Assembly (NCBI RefSeq): GCF_023074175.1
Contig: NZ_JADPKS010000084.1
Location: forward strand, 97,726-161,725
DNA: 64,000 nucleotides
Reading direction: 5' to 3'
Origin: Bradyrhizobium sp. 139
GTDB taxonomy: Bacteria; Pseudomonadota; Alphaproteobacteria; Rhizobiales; Xanthobacteraceae
This document shows, one piece after another, positions 19,163 through 27,999 of the stretch. The translations under genes were made by a program, and so were the position numbers. Below the pieces are notes generated by a model. It did not search any database. It saw only the letters and a program-made list of their open reading frames with translations, and had not been told where the DNA came from. Numbering within the stretch: the stretch's first letter is position 1; every line of letters begins with the position of its first letter.

Positions 19163-19618
19163 TCAAGCGCCCGAGCGTGGAGGGCGCTTCATAGTCAAAA
19201 GCTCCGTCACATCATGCCGATCATCTGCGGATGAAATGGCAATTGTGAGGAATTTACCATCCGGGTATGTCTTGGCTTTATCGTAAAGCTTGATCAACTG
19301 CGAGCGCCAGGCATTACGGCGCTCCTCAAACCTATCTCGTTCTGCTCCCCCCAAGACCACCACGGCGGAAAACCGCCTGTATTCCGGCAGCAAGGTACAA
19401 AATGCCCTTGTTTTCTTGTAGCGTAGGGACCAGCCGCGCTTCTTGCCGCCATAGAGCCATTCCGGCGCGAAGACCCCGGGGTACATTTTCTCAATCCAAT
19501 TCTGCAGAGAGGCCCAATGCTTGAACGTGCCCGGTCCGATCCAGTCCCGAACGGTGCCATCATCGGGCGATGCTGATTTGTCAGTAATCCTGTCGCCGAT
19601 TTGGGGGGACTTTTCCAT
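19163..19618 (-). CDS. DUF3788 family protein
   Basis: The 151-residue protein resembles the DUF3788 family of small cytosolic alpha/beta proteins of unknown function. Typical segments are the W-x-x-L-x-x-W-I-E pattern (HWASLQNWIE), EWLYGGKKRGWSLRYKK, and the closing strand after GKFLTIAI. The family fold is thought to be related to the YdhG/YdeI-type domain, but no activity is known. Start: AAGGACACCGGC precedes ATG 19618; the upstream TTG at 19633 is less likely. It has no operon partner. Confidence 0.75.
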   Translation of the reverse strand: MEKSPQIGDRITDKSASPDDGTVRDWIGPGTFKHWASLQNWIEKMYPGVFAPEWLYGGKKRGWSLRYKKTRAFCTLLPEYRRFSAVVVLGGAERDRFEERRNAWRSQLIKLYDKAKTYPDGKFLTIAISSADDRHDVTELLTMKRPPRSGA

Positions 19619-20078
19619 GCCGGTGTCCTTCAATTTTCACGACCGATTCGAAGCTTGGCGGCCGACCTTGACCTTGTACGAAGGGATGTGTGGGCCTTCT
19701 TCCCAGATTTCGCAACTTCTGTCGCGGACCTCTCCACCATTGGGGCTAGGCGAGTTGCCTGTCAAAGCTGATATCGGGCGCGTGGACTTGCGGACACGGA
19801 AAACGGACGTCCGGTCCGTTCTTCGGGGACAGGACTGTACTGACATTTGGGGCTAGTCCGTTGCCGTGACGATCTTTCGCGGCAGAACATGAATAAGCAT
19901 CGACCACGCTAAAGATTCTGCGCGCTTCCGGGCCATCACGGTCAACACCAGCCCGCACGATTAGTGTGTGCGCACATCGCGGGCCGCAGCCTTTCGAGGG
20001 CGAGCGTTGGGTTCCGATATCGGGCGCCATCGCTGCGCACTGGGTTGCACACCGGTCTTTGGGTTGAAGTCGCAATCC
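19619..20078. other. No gene recognised
   Basis: Only short overlapping frames are present. None has recognisable motifs or a good ribosome site. Confidence 0.4.
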
Positions 20079-20471
20079 TTAGCTAGCGCGCGCCTGCGTT
20101 CCTCGATGGCGCGCCCGGAGCACCTCGTAAAGCGATTCGTGGGACGGCTCGTCCTGCGCGTGTTCGTACCAGAGCAGCCGAGCTTGCAAGGACCTCGCGA
20201 TGTAAGGCAGTTCATAGTTCGTGATCGCATGGGCTTGCTCGAGCCCACGCGCCAGCGGTCGCGGAACGATAGCCGCCAATTCGGCGCCGACCAGCACTGC
20301 CGGCACTGCAAACGCCGTAGCGAGATCGCGTAAGATGAAGCCGGCCAACGCCCTCTTGTTCTCCGCCGAAGGGAGCACGACCAGCGGCAGGGGTCGCGAG
20401 CTTTCTTTGTCGAGCCGGCCGAGCTTGCATCCTTTGCCAACGATCAGGACATCCTCATACTCAAACAGCAA
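20079..20471 (-). CDS. Hypothetical protein, 130 residues
   Basis: This open frame has a plausible amino acid composition: acidic start (MLFEYEDVLIVGKG), a hydrophobic Ala/Val-rich middle (near AVPAVLVGAELAAIVPRPL), and an ELPYIARSLQARLLWYE segment. I do not recognise the family. It is flanked by remnants of a transporter and an integrase, so it may itself be a fragment of a longer gene. Its coding status is inferred only from frame length and composition. Confidence 0.35.
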   Translation of the reverse strand: MLFEYEDVLIVGKGCKLGRLDKESSRPLPLVVLPSAENKRALAGFILRDLATAFAVPAVLVGAELAAIVPRPLARGLEQAHAITNYELPYIARSLQARLLWYEHAQDEPSHESLYEVLRARHRGTQARAS

Positions 20472-20499
20472 CGCGGTGCGGAAGCGGCTCGGGGTCCAA

Positions 20500-20690
20500 G
20501 GTTTTCATCGAGACGGCGAGGAAGGCGCCTACATGATTCATGCCGGTACCTGTGGTGCGGTGATGCACGATGTGAAGGCGGTCGAAGCCGCAGACACGCT
20601 TGATGGACCGGCCGTTGCTGCCAAAATGCGCGAGTTGCCGGTGAACGATCGTTTCACGCGGGCCAGCGGCGGGCTAGTATTTGGGGCCCG
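20500..20690 (+). pseudogene. Fragment of branched-chain amino acid ABC transporter binding protein
   Basis: One frame reads DVKAVEAADTLDGPAVAAKM followed by RELPVNDRFTR, matching the C-terminal region of periplasmic binding proteins of the LivJ type (typical wording LKAV-AAGT-D-AVVAKMKELPVND). About 60 codons are preserved, without start or end of the domain, so it is a stub left by rearrangement. Confidence 0.6.
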
Positions 20691-20699
20691 GGCGGCATC

Positions 20700-21020
20700 G
20701 AGCAGCCGCGCCACTCCTCCACGCTCAGCATCACCGGCAGCCTGCGCGGCTCTTGGATGATGTGGGTGTGTTCGACGATATCGTGACGCCGTAAGGTGAT
20801 ATTGAAGAAGAACCGTAAGGTCGAGATACTCTGGTCGATGATCGGGACGCCGACAGCGCTCGATCCCAGATGGAGCTGATAGCGGCGCACCTCTTCGCAG
20901 GTGGCCGGATCCGAAGACCATCTGAGGAACGCTGCGATTGTCTGACCAGTTGAAGGTGGTCATGTTGGGTGTTTGGCGCGCACTTGCGCATCGTCATCTC
21001 ATCGATCATGCGCACGCCGA
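20700..21020 (-). pseudogene. Fragment of tyrosine recombinase/phage-type integrase
   Basis: Reverse-strand frames preserve the N-terminal core-binding domain of a site-specific integrase: RMIDEMTMRKCAPNTQ (about 21012-20965), then after a frameshift RRYQLHLGSSAVG and STLRFFFNITLRRHDIVEHT, then EPRRLPVMLSVEE. This order matches the XerC/D-like integrases common in rhizobia. The catalytic C-terminal half is missing. Two or more frameshifts confirm that it is dead. Confidence 0.75.
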
Positions 21021-21445
21021 CGCAGCGGGCTCACTGCCTCGTTGGTCATGGGCGGCTCCTCTCTAGGGTGAAGGTTACGAATCCCTTCTCAAGAGAACAG
21101 GCTTCGCTGCGCTATGCTCTTAGCCGCCCCGCCGGCTCTCATGCTCTACCACTCGAGCGGTTTACTTTGATGCATTGCGGAACTGGTCGGCTTTAAGGGC
21201 GAACGCAATGAACCTTCGTATCGTTCCATGGCGACTTTGGATGCCCGACGATTTCCTAGGTCTAATTGAATCGCTGATCGCGACTATCTAGGCTGCATGC
21301 GTTAAAGGGTGCGGCGCTCAAAGCAACTCGCTCCCGCCTTCCGGTGGAATACGCCCCCTCCCGCGGAAGGTCTAAGGGCGGTGAAGTCCCCCCAACTTCA
21401 CCGCCCGCTTTTCAACTCGATCGAAAGTACCAGAAGGAAGGCACA
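21021..21445. other. No gene recognised; upstream of Cys4 protein
   Basis: No supported gene. This stretch holds the likely promoter region of the small cysteine-rich protein and the methyltransferase behind it. Confidence 0.35.
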
Positions 21446-21673
21446 ATGCCCCACCGCTCTCCGAGCCTTAGATCTGGCAGAGCCGCGCGATGCGCAGTTT
21501 GTGACGGCAAGTTTGGTCTCGTCCGGCACTACTCGTGGCGAACCCCCCTTTGCTCCAAGAAATGCGTTGATCGGTTCAGAACTCGGAGTGATCGCAATTG
21601 GGTGGCCTGGCTCCAAATCGCTCTCGACCAGCTGCCGGAGAATGGCGCCAGGGGCGGCTCACGGTCAGAGTGA
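21446..21673 (+). CDS. Small Cys4 zinc-ribbon-like protein
   Basis: This 75-residue basic protein has four cysteines in the order C16-x2-C19 and C36-x3-C40 (CAVCDGKFGLVRHYSW, then PLCSKKCVDRFRTR). The spacing suits a treble-clef or zinc-ribbon metal site. Similar short proteins ending in a Trp-containing helix are frequent in Bradyrhizobium-type genomes, without assigned function. Start: GAAGGAAG lies six bases before ATG 21446; a longer frame from 21344 looks less likely. The methyltransferase gene begins about 100 bases downstream on the same strand, so they may be co-transcribed. A nucleic acid or protein-binding role is possible but unproven. Confidence 0.6.
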   Translation: MPHRSPSLRSGRAARCAVCDGKFGLVRHYSWRTPLCSKKCVDRFRTRSDRNWVAWLQIALDQLPENGARGGSRSE

Positions 21674-21774
21674 CGCGAATGACCCAACCCGGAAATTTGC
21701 CTCTGAGATGATGCGGCACTGCTGTGATTTCCAGCCCGTTCGTAGAATTTCTGCAGCTATCACAGGAGCACACC

Positions 21775-22830
21775 TTGAATATCGCTTTAGTGTCTCAGTT
21801 GGTAGCGGGCGTCATCGTCGCGTCCTTTGTGGCATATAACTTGTTTCATTACCTACTGTTCCTTTTGGTGACCCGACCGAAGGACGCGAGTAAAATCGGC
21901 CACCAGCTAAATGAGTTCGAGCAGCGCCAACTGATCGAGTGGACACCAAGGCCGAACGATTTTCTGAAACATGACGACGAGACGCGCACATACGATGACG
22001 TGTTCGGCAGGTATCGCGACGAACAATCAAACTACAGCACGTGTGTGTTCCCCCGTTTGGCATTTTCGCACCCTTACGAGGCCGAGTATGCGCTTTTGAA
22101 GCCGAGAGACGGGATGCGCTTCCTGGATCTCGGATGCGGCTCCGGCGCGGCAGCGGAATACCTCGCCAGACGGAGCAATATCGAAGTTGTGTGCGTGACC
22201 AATTCCTCTGTCCAGGCGGAGATCTGCCGGCGCAAATTTGCGAGGCTTGGGGGGCGTGGACAGGTGATAGTCATCGACTTCGACAGCCTCGATCTCCCGA
22301 ATGAACACTTTGACGCCATCTATGCGCTGGAATCGATTGGCTACACCAAAGATCTGGACGCGTGGCTAGCTAGGTGCTGGCGGATGCTCAAGCCGGGAGG
22401 ACGGTTGCTGATCCATTCGCCGGGGTCGCTGGATCATTGTCGCCGTACCGAAGATTACCTGAGTGTCACCGCCTTCTTCGAGAATTGGCGTTACAATTTT
22501 GTCGGCGCCAATCTTCTCGTCTACAAGATGCGCCGACTTGGCTTCGGTCCAATCCACTATCGGCGCCTACCATTCTTGGCGTGGGGATTAACCTGGAACT
22601 TCATTCAACACATGCTGTTGTGGAAGTACCGGCTGAAGATGCGCACATTCGTGGAACTGGAGCGAATCATTTGGCGCACGTCGAAGGTATTTGTGTTCGG
22701 TAACCCGTACAACACGGTGCTGGCCACCAAACCCAGGCACCCTCTTGCTCCCACACTCATATGTTCGGAAGGAGTGGCTGGGGTTTCCGACACTGACCAC
22801 GAGCTCCGCGCATCAATACCCGCTTCATGA
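21775..22830 (+). CDS. Membrane-anchored SAM-dependent methyltransferase
   Basis: This is a 351-residue class I methyltransferase. An N-terminal transmembrane helix (about 5-32, ending YNLFHYLLFLLV) precedes the catalytic domain. SAM-binding motif I is LDLGCGSG (117-124), the acidic post-I position lies in the VVCVTNSS strand, and a WRMLKPGGRLLIHSPG segment is the family's motif III region. The layout recalls sterol/tocopherol-type or cyclopropane-synthase-like enzymes that act on lipids, which fits a membrane anchor. Start: AGGAG six bases before TTG 21775 decides the start; the GTG at 21724 has no such site. The 3' end abuts an MDR pseudogene on the other strand, so the last 20 residues may be altered. 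Confidence 0.85.
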   Translation: MNIALVSQLVAGVIVASFVAYNLFHYLLFLLVTRPKDASKIGHQLNEFEQRQLIEWTPRPNDFLKHDDETRTYDDVFGRYRDEQSNYSTCVFPRLAFSHPYEAEYALLKPRDGMRFLDLGCGSGAAAEYLARRSNIEVVCVTNSSVQAEICRRKFARLGGRGQVIVIDFDSLDLPNEHFDAIYALESIGYTKDLDAWLARCWRMLKPGGRLLIHSPGSLDHCRRTEDYLSVTAFFENWRYNFVGANLLVYKMRRLGFGPIHYRRLPFLAWGLTWNFIQHMLLWKYRLKMRTFVELERIIWRTSKVFVFGNPYNTVLATKPRHPLAPTLICSEGVAGVSDTDHELRASIPAS

Positions 22831-23310
22831 TAATCGCTGTCTCAGAGGGCCGCGCCTCGCCGGTCCGACGATGGTCACCAGCGTTCCTCCGGCTCGAATA
22901 CGCCTGCGGACCGCATCTGGATGTCGCCGCCGATGACATCCAACACCGGATCGGACGTCCTCCATGCCGTCGTTCTCGAGGTCAACGAACTCCTTCGCGC
23001 CGAAGTCGAATGCTCTCTGACAGTCGGCGGCGGTCCGGTACCGACGACACAGGCGAACTGACTGCGCCTGCCGCGCCGTAGCAGTGAGCGGTGACCACTC
23101 CGGCCAGCGCGTGCCCAGGGATGGACGGTGGTCGGCCACAATCGCGGCGATCGGTCCGGGTCAAGGGCGCATGACAGCTCAATCGGAACGAATCCCGACG
23201 CATGAACCTGAATGACGACGTCGTTTATTGCCGACTACAGCTCGGGCTCCTCCACCAGCTTCTTCCCGGCCGTTCCCGCAGCCCGGTCCGTCACAACGAT
23301 CGCCTCAATG
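22830..23310 (-). pseudogene. Decayed MDR quinone oxidoreductase, copy 3
   Basis: Read on the reverse strand, the fragment starts with EAIVVTDRAAGTAG (near 23305), then, after an in-frame stop, AINDVVIQVHASGF, then in other frames PGHALAGVVTA, FDFGAKEFVDLEND and IRAGGTLVTIVGP. These are the segments of the intact MDR genes, in order, with frameshifts and the middle deleted. It lies 33 bases behind the intact copy 2 on the same strand, so it arose by tandem duplication followed by decay. Confidence 0.88.
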
Positions 23311-23343
23311 ATAATGCATCTCGCATCGGTGGGCGCGTGTCGC

Positions 23344-24261
23344 TCACGGACGTACGCGGATGATGGTCTTTCCGATGCGTCGCTCGGTCCGGTTCAAGTC
23401 GGCGACGGCATCGTCAAGGGTCAAGACGGCGCCGATGTTCGTCCGCAGCCGCCCGTCCCGCACCCGCTGAACGATCTCAGTCAGTTGGGCACGATCGGAC
23501 TCGACGACGAAATCGACCGCTAAGCCGTTGGCAGGCCGTGCCTCCGGCGGGCCAGCAATGGTCACCAAAATTCCTCCGGCACGGATCAGGGCTGCGGAGC
23601 GCTTCCCGATGTCGCCACCGAAGACGTCGAAGACCAGATCGACTGTACCGACGTCTTTCAGGGCGTCGTTCTCGAGGTCAATGAACTCTTGTGCGCCGAA
23701 GTCGAGCACCGCCTGACGGTCGGAGGTCCGTCCTGTGCCGATGACGTAGGCGCCTGCCGCCCGCGCGAGTTGGGTCACCATCGAACCGACCACGCCGGCA
23801 GCCCCGAGCGCGAGGACGCTCTGCCCGGCCCGGAGACGACCGTGCTCGAACAGTCCCTGCCACGCAGTCAGCCCCGGCATTGGCAGACTTGCGCCCACCG
23901 TGAAGTCGACGTCACCCGGCAGCGGCGCGAGGTTGCGCGCCTCGACCGCCACATACTCGGCCAGGGTGCCGTCGCGCGTCCAGTCCGTGAGGCCGAACAC
24001 CCGCTGGCCGACGGACAGCCCCGTCGTACCATAGCCAAGGGCAGTGACCACTCCGGCGAGCTCGTGCCCTGGCGTTGATGGTGTTCGGTCGCGATTGAGG
24101 CGATCGGTCCAGGTCGGGGGCCACGTCAGCTCATCCCAGGTGAATCCCGACGCATGAACCTGAACGACAACGTCGTTTATAGCCGCGTGCGGCTCGGGTC
24201 TCGCCGCCAGCTTCATCCCGGCCTTTCCCGCAGCCTGTTCCGTTACCACGATCGCCTTCAT
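23344..24261 (-). CDS. Zinc-free MDR NADP-dependent quinone oxidoreductase, copy 2
   Basis: This 305-residue protein has exactly the same length as copy 1 and very high similarity to it. The GroES-like part has PGHELAGVVTALGYG, and the nucleotide-binding segment reads LALGAAGVVGSMVTQLA. It lacks cysteine ligands for zinc. Differences cluster near residues 40-50 (TWDELTWPPTW versus PTELEWPSTW), which may tune substrate binding. Start: ATG 24261, where similarity to copy 1 begins; the open frame continues to 24510 without similarity. The decayed copy 3 lies directly downstream. The conserved frame despite divergence from copy 1 suggests that both are under selection. Confidence 0.9.
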   Translation of the reverse strand: MKAIVVTEQAAGKAGMKLAARPEPHAAINDVVVQVHASGFTWDELTWPPTWTDRLNRDRTPSTPGHELAGVVTALGYGTTGLSVGQRVFGLTDWTRDGTLAEYVAVEARNLAPLPGDVDFTVGASLPMPGLTAWQGLFEHGRLRAGQSVLALGAAGVVGSMVTQLARAAGAYVIGTGRTSDRQAVLDFGAQEFIDLENDALKDVGTVDLVFDVFGGDIGKRSAALIRAGGILVTIAGPPEARPANGLAVDFVVESDRAQLTEIVQRVRDGRLRTNIGAVLTLDDAVADLNRTERRIGKTIIRVRP

Positions 24262-24573
24262 CGTCCAGCTCTCGATGTGTGGGATTTCGCCATCTTTAAA
24301 GTTCCTGTGCAGATGAGCGAAAATGGAATAGCAAAAATCGATCGTCCAATGAGCATTGGCTATGGAGTCGATGCCATCGACTTGCCGTACAACAATCAGC
24401 AGTGCGGAACCGCACACGAACGAGCCGACCCTCATGATGAGGATCGACCGCTGGTCACCCTTGGCTTGGAAATGACCACCACGGCTGACGTGTCTGTTCG
24501 ACTTCGCCATTCGATCTCAGGAGATGCATATTGTCTCCGGGCGCGGAGATAATCGCGGAATGCTGGTGTGGTG
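24262..24573. other. No gene recognised; upstream of MDR copy 2
   Basis: This stretch separates MDR copy 2 from the truncated HAD gene on the same strand. It may hold the MDR promoter. No regulator site is recognised. Confidence 0.35.
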
Positions 24574-24941
24574 CTAAGACTCAAACCGCTGGAGCATAGT
24601 GCGCTGCGTGTCCGCGGCGCCCTTGGTCACCAGCGCGAGCTTGACGCCGAGCGCCTTCAGCCTGTCGATCGCATCATGCGCGCCCGGGACATATCCTCTT
24701 CGCGATAGCTGGTGAAGCGATCGGCCAGGCTCATGGCGAGATCGTCGGGCAGAGCGCGGTGGCCCGCGGCAGCGAGCGCGGCAAAGCCGCTCTTGACGGT
24801 CAGATGCCGGGCTTCGGCAAGCTTCAGTCGCCATGAGGCGTCCGCATTGGCCCAGGCGATCTCGGGCCGGCCGTGGGACGACAGGATGCCGTCGTCCATG
24901 TCGATCAGCATGGCCCGGGGGAGAAGCTTGCCCGCGCTCAT
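24574..24941 (-). pseudogene. Truncated, frameshifted HAD-family hydrolase
   Basis: The gene starts at ATG 24941, overlapping the hemF stop by four bases. The first frame reads AMLIDMDDGILSSHGRPEIA, a HAD motif I in which the usual D-x-D-x-T has Gly in place of Thr. It continues to about 24690, where the frame shifts and resumes as GVKLALVTKGAADTQRTML (HAD motif II, Thr-Lys-Gly), ending at 24574. The C-terminal third, with motifs III and IV, is missing. It was probably a phosphatase coupled to hemF, now inactive. Confidence 0.75.
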
Positions 24942-25825
24942 GGCCACTTCACCTCCGGCGGCAGCGACGACAGGATCGAGTCGACATTGCCGCCGGTCTT
25001 GAGTCCGAAAATCGTGCCGCGGTCGTAGAGCAGGTTGAACTCGACATAGCGTCCGCGCCGGATCAATTGCTCCTCGCGGTCTTCGGCCGTCCATGCCGTC
25101 GCGAAATTGCGACGCACGATGTCAGGATAGGTCTTCAGGAAGGCGTGGCCGACGTCGTGGGTGAAGGCGAGATCGGCGCCCCAATCACCGCTGTCGTGCC
25201 AGTCGTAGAAAATGCCGCCGACGCCGCGCGCCTCTTTCCGGTGCGGCAGATAGAAATACTCGTCGCACCATTTTTTGTATTTGTCGTAATCGGCAGCGCC
25301 GTTCGCTCCGGTACAGGCGTCCTTCATCGCAGCGTGGAAGGCGATGGTGTCGGCATCGTCCTGGGTGCGCCGGCGATCCAGCACCGGAGTGAGGTCGGCG
25401 CCGCCGCCGAACCAGGTCTTGGTGGTGACCACGAAGCGGGTGTTCATGTGCACGGCCGGCACCTGCGGATTGCGTAAGTGAGCGATCAGCGAGATACCGG
25501 AGGCCCAGAACCGCGGATCTTCCGCCGCGCCAGGGATCTGCGCGCGAAACTCGGGGGCGAATTCGCCGTGAATGGTCGAGCAGTGCACGCCGACCTTCTC
25601 GAACAGGCGGCCGCACATCATCGACATCACGCCGCCACCGCCGGGCGCGCCGGTGTGGTCGGTGCGCCGCCACGGCGTGCGTTTGAAGCGGCCGGCCTCG
25701 CCCGGATAGAGGCTTTGCGGCGCGTCATCCTCCAGCCGCTCGAAGCTCGCGCAGATGTCGTCGCGCAAGGATTCGAACCAGGCGCGGGCGCGGGCTTTGC
25801 GATCTTCAATGATTGAAACGTCCAT
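24938..25825 (-). CDS. hemF: Oxygen-dependent coproporphyrinogen III oxidase
   Basis: HemF converts coproporphyrinogen III to protoporphyrinogen IX using O2 in the cytoplasm, a late step of haem synthesis. The 295-residue protein is full length. It shows the signature regions GGGVMSMMCGRLFEKVGVHC, the histidine-containing PAVHMNTRFVVTT, WFGGGADLTPV, and the C-terminal RRGRYVEFNLLYDRGT. Start ATG 25825 fits the family; an upstream extension has none of its features. A frameshifted HAD gene overlaps its 3' end. With the ALA synthase at 52395-53753 it gives the window two haem-pathway genes, far apart. Confidence 0.97.
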   Translation of the reverse strand: MDVSIIEDRKARARAWFESLRDDICASFERLEDDAPQSLYPGEAGRFKRTPWRRTDHTGAPGGGGVMSMMCGRLFEKVGVHCSTIHGEFAPEFRAQIPGAAEDPRFWASGISLIAHLRNPQVPAVHMNTRFVVTTKTWFGGGADLTPVLDRRRTQDDADTIAFHAAMKDACTGANGAADYDKYKKWCDEYFYLPHRKEARGVGGIFYDWHDSGDWGADLAFTHDVGHAFLKTYPDIVRRNFATAWTAEDREEQLIRRGRYVEFNLLYDRGTIFGLKTGGNVDSILSSLPPEVKWP

Positions 25826-25851
25826 ATCCAAAATCCTGAAGGAACCAGCCC

Positions 25852-25940
25852 GTAGGGTGGGCAAAGGCGCCCTTGCGCCGTGCCCACCATCCTTCACCGG
25901 CGTCTTGAATCGTGGGCACGCGGCGCTTTGCCCACCCTAC
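25852..25940. repeat. Palindromic intergenic repeat
   Basis: The left arm GTAGGGTGGGCAAAGGCGC (25852-25870) and right arm GCGCTTTGCCCACCCTAC (25923-25940) are inverted. Inside them CGTGCCCACC (from 25879) faces a matching GTGGGCACG (from 25912). The whole can fold into a long stem. Repeats of this wording are scattered between genes in Bradyrhizobiaceae genomes (established pattern, from memory). It lies upstream of hemF. Confidence 0.75.
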
Positions 25941-26277
25941 ACGATCTATCCCTGCGGACCGTAATAGGTGCAGCTCTCGTTGCGACTGTGGCGGTTAATG
26001 CTGACGCGGATGAGCTTGCCGATATGCTGTAGCCGCCGCCAAACGAAGCGCAACAGGTTTTCCAGGATCGGGGTGACGGGCCGACGATGCCGTGGGCATC
26101 CATTCCCGCGCGCGACGAACTCGCGTTCTTCGCCCTGATCTGGCTCTCTCGGAACATCTGTAACCACCAACGCGCTCCTCACACTCGTACCTGGGTGCTT
26201 CTGGGCCTTAACGTCACCTAAATCACACGGTTTCGCGGTACTCGCTCATGTGCCGCACCTCGCAGCCGGCCCCGTAT
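25941..26277. other. No gene recognised
   Basis: A reverse frame of 78 codons (25946-26182) with an ILENLLRFVWRRLQHIGKLI segment could be a small or truncated gene, but I do not recognise it and it ends inside the palindromic repeat region. Confidence 0.3.
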
Positions 26278-27210
26278 TCACGCCGCGTCGGAGGACGCGA
26301 CCGTCGAGCCCCGCGTTTTGTCCAGCGCACTCGTCCAGTCGCGAAAACGAGCAACCTTGATAAAGGCGTCGAGCGCCGGCGAATACTGCCTCCCGGCCAC
26401 GGCCAAAAGCTGCACCTCACGCCGGACGGGGTCGCCCTCGATTGGGATAGCCGCGAGCGACGGCAGCGTGGGAGCATGGTCTGGCGCCAGGATGGCCCCT
26501 AAACCGGCGGATGCCATTTGCTGAAGGTGCCTTTCCTGATCGCTCCTGTGCACAACTGTCGGGCCGGGATGGTCGGCAAAACACGCCTGCTTAAATCGGC
26601 CTGCGACGTCGCACCCGACCCTTTCGAGAAAAACCAGCTCGTGAAGGTTTTGAAGCGGGATAACTGTTTGACTCGCCATCGGATGTTTCCGCGACAAGAC
26701 GAGCACATACCGCTCCTCGAAGAGCCGCCAGCGGTTGATGCGCTCAGGTACCTCCACCGCGTCGCCGACGAGTGCGGCGTTGATCTTACCATCCAAAAGC
26801 ATCGCAACGAGCCCGTTGGCATCGGCCTCGCGCAGATCGACTCGAAGATCAGGGATGATCCTGGCGAGTTCCAAGAGCAATTCCGTGATGAGTGCGGCGG
26901 AGATTGATGGCGCCAGCCCGATCTTCAGCGGAGCGATGGTCTTCTTTTTATAGCCTCGCGCCTGAAGTCGTACCGACTCCGTCGCGGCAAATATTTCCTC
27001 CAGCGTTGGCAAAATCATGTTGCCCAGCTCGGTGAGCTGGGTGAGGTGACGTTCACGGTGGATCAACGCGCCACCGAGTTCTTGCTCCAGCTTGTGTATC
27101 GCCTTTGTCAGCGCCGGCTGGGTCACATTGCATTGCTCCGCAGCCCGCGTAAAATTGAGCGTCCTTGCTAGGGCTAAAAAATATCGCACCTGATGAAACT
27201 GCAGCTGCAT
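26278..27210 (-). CDS. LysR-family regulator, copy 1
   Basis: The 310-residue protein has a winged helix-turn-helix at residues 1-60 (ARTLNFTRAAEQCNVTQPAL is the recognition region) and a periplasmic-binding-like effector domain from about 90 (APLKIGLAPSISAALITELL onward). It is closely similar along its length to LysR copy 2 at 40848-41807. Start ATG 27210 (MQLQFHQVRYF) is aligned with the other copy. The sequence upstream, including the intergenic region, is also duplicated, but the divergent AraC gene is here a ruin. The protein may therefore regulate targets elsewhere. CbbR/OxyR-like N-terminal wording suggests an oxidative or metabolic signal, though the inducer is unknown. Confidence 0.92.
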   Translation of the reverse strand: MQLQFHQVRYFLALARTLNFTRAAEQCNVTQPALTKAIHKLEQELGGALIHRERHLTQLTELGNMILPTLEEIFAATESVRLQARGYKKKTIAPLKIGLAPSISAALITELLLELARIIPDLRVDLREADANGLVAMLLDGKINAALVGDAVEVPERINRWRLFEERYVLVLSRKHPMASQTVIPLQNLHELVFLERVGCDVAGRFKQACFADHPGPTVVHRSDQERHLQQMASAGLGAILAPDHAPTLPSLAAIPIEGDPVRREVQLLAVAGRQYSPALDAFIKVARFRDWTSALDKTRGSTVASSDAA

Positions 27211-27435
27211 ACTTATACTCGAAAGGGTTGAGGTGGTTCGGACCATTCCAGTTCGTTGCCGGGGCGGGCAGGGGTGATGATAAAACGGTTTGTCGCGGAG
27301 CCTCCCAGGAAACAGGTATTGTGTGCCGGCTCGGCATTCTCGACCCGCGTCTTGCGGAACGTTTCCTCACCGACACTGCTTTGAATTAGCGTTGCGGACC
27401 AAGCCATCAGCTTTTGAGCGTCCCAAAGACGCGTC

Positions 27436-27750
27436 CAATCGTACGAACGTTGCATTGCCTCGCTCGGATCTCGACGTACTGGTGCGACCTTGAATTCGCC
27501 GTCATTGGAGTCATCGTCTGTTTGGTCAGCTAAAGTGTGAATATGTCACTCGGAGCGTGCATCACAGCCTATCCACTGCACTTTCCGGGGCCGGACAAAT
27601 GGTCGTGGGATCGTGGGTCGCTTCTCCGCATTTCTCACACTTGTCATCACATCGACCGGGAAGCCGTCTCACATCCGGCTCGATGACCTGACAGCAGAAG
27701 AGAGTGAGTGTCGTGGAGGGGCAATGGCATCGGGGAAACGTCCATCCTTG
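27436..27750 (+). pseudogene. Decayed N-terminal part of AraC-family regulator
   Basis: Nucleotides from 27436 on match the intact AraC gene at 42290-43246: the block around TTGCATTGCCTCGCTCGGAT, then TATCCACTGCACTTTCCGGG, GGTCGCTTCTCCGCATTTC and a GAAGCCGTCTCACATC block occur in the same order. Small insertions and deletions break the frame, and the DNA-binding half is absent. It sits divergently from LysR copy 1, as the intact gene does from LysR copy 2. Confidence 0.82.
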
Positions 27751-27999
27751 CGATAGGGAACTACAGTTCGGCGAAGCGTAGAAAAATGCAGCTCCTTTGA
27801 ACCCTGATCCGATCAAATGGTCGGATCACGTCGGGCACCAACAATCTCCAGTCGCGCGGACCAGAGCATCGACTTTGCGCCTTGCGCGGTGCGCGTCGTG
27901 TCCATCTGCCGATCGGTTGCAAAGCGACCATCGCCGATATCCCGTCTATGGCGATGGCCCTGACGTTGGTGGTCTCCATTGTGCTGTTTCCGGCTAGAC

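Noticed and set aside
26499..26822. Second reverse frame within LysR copy 1, also seen in copy 2
   Set aside because: Its conservation between copies follows from the duplication of the LysR gene itself; composition is shadow-like.
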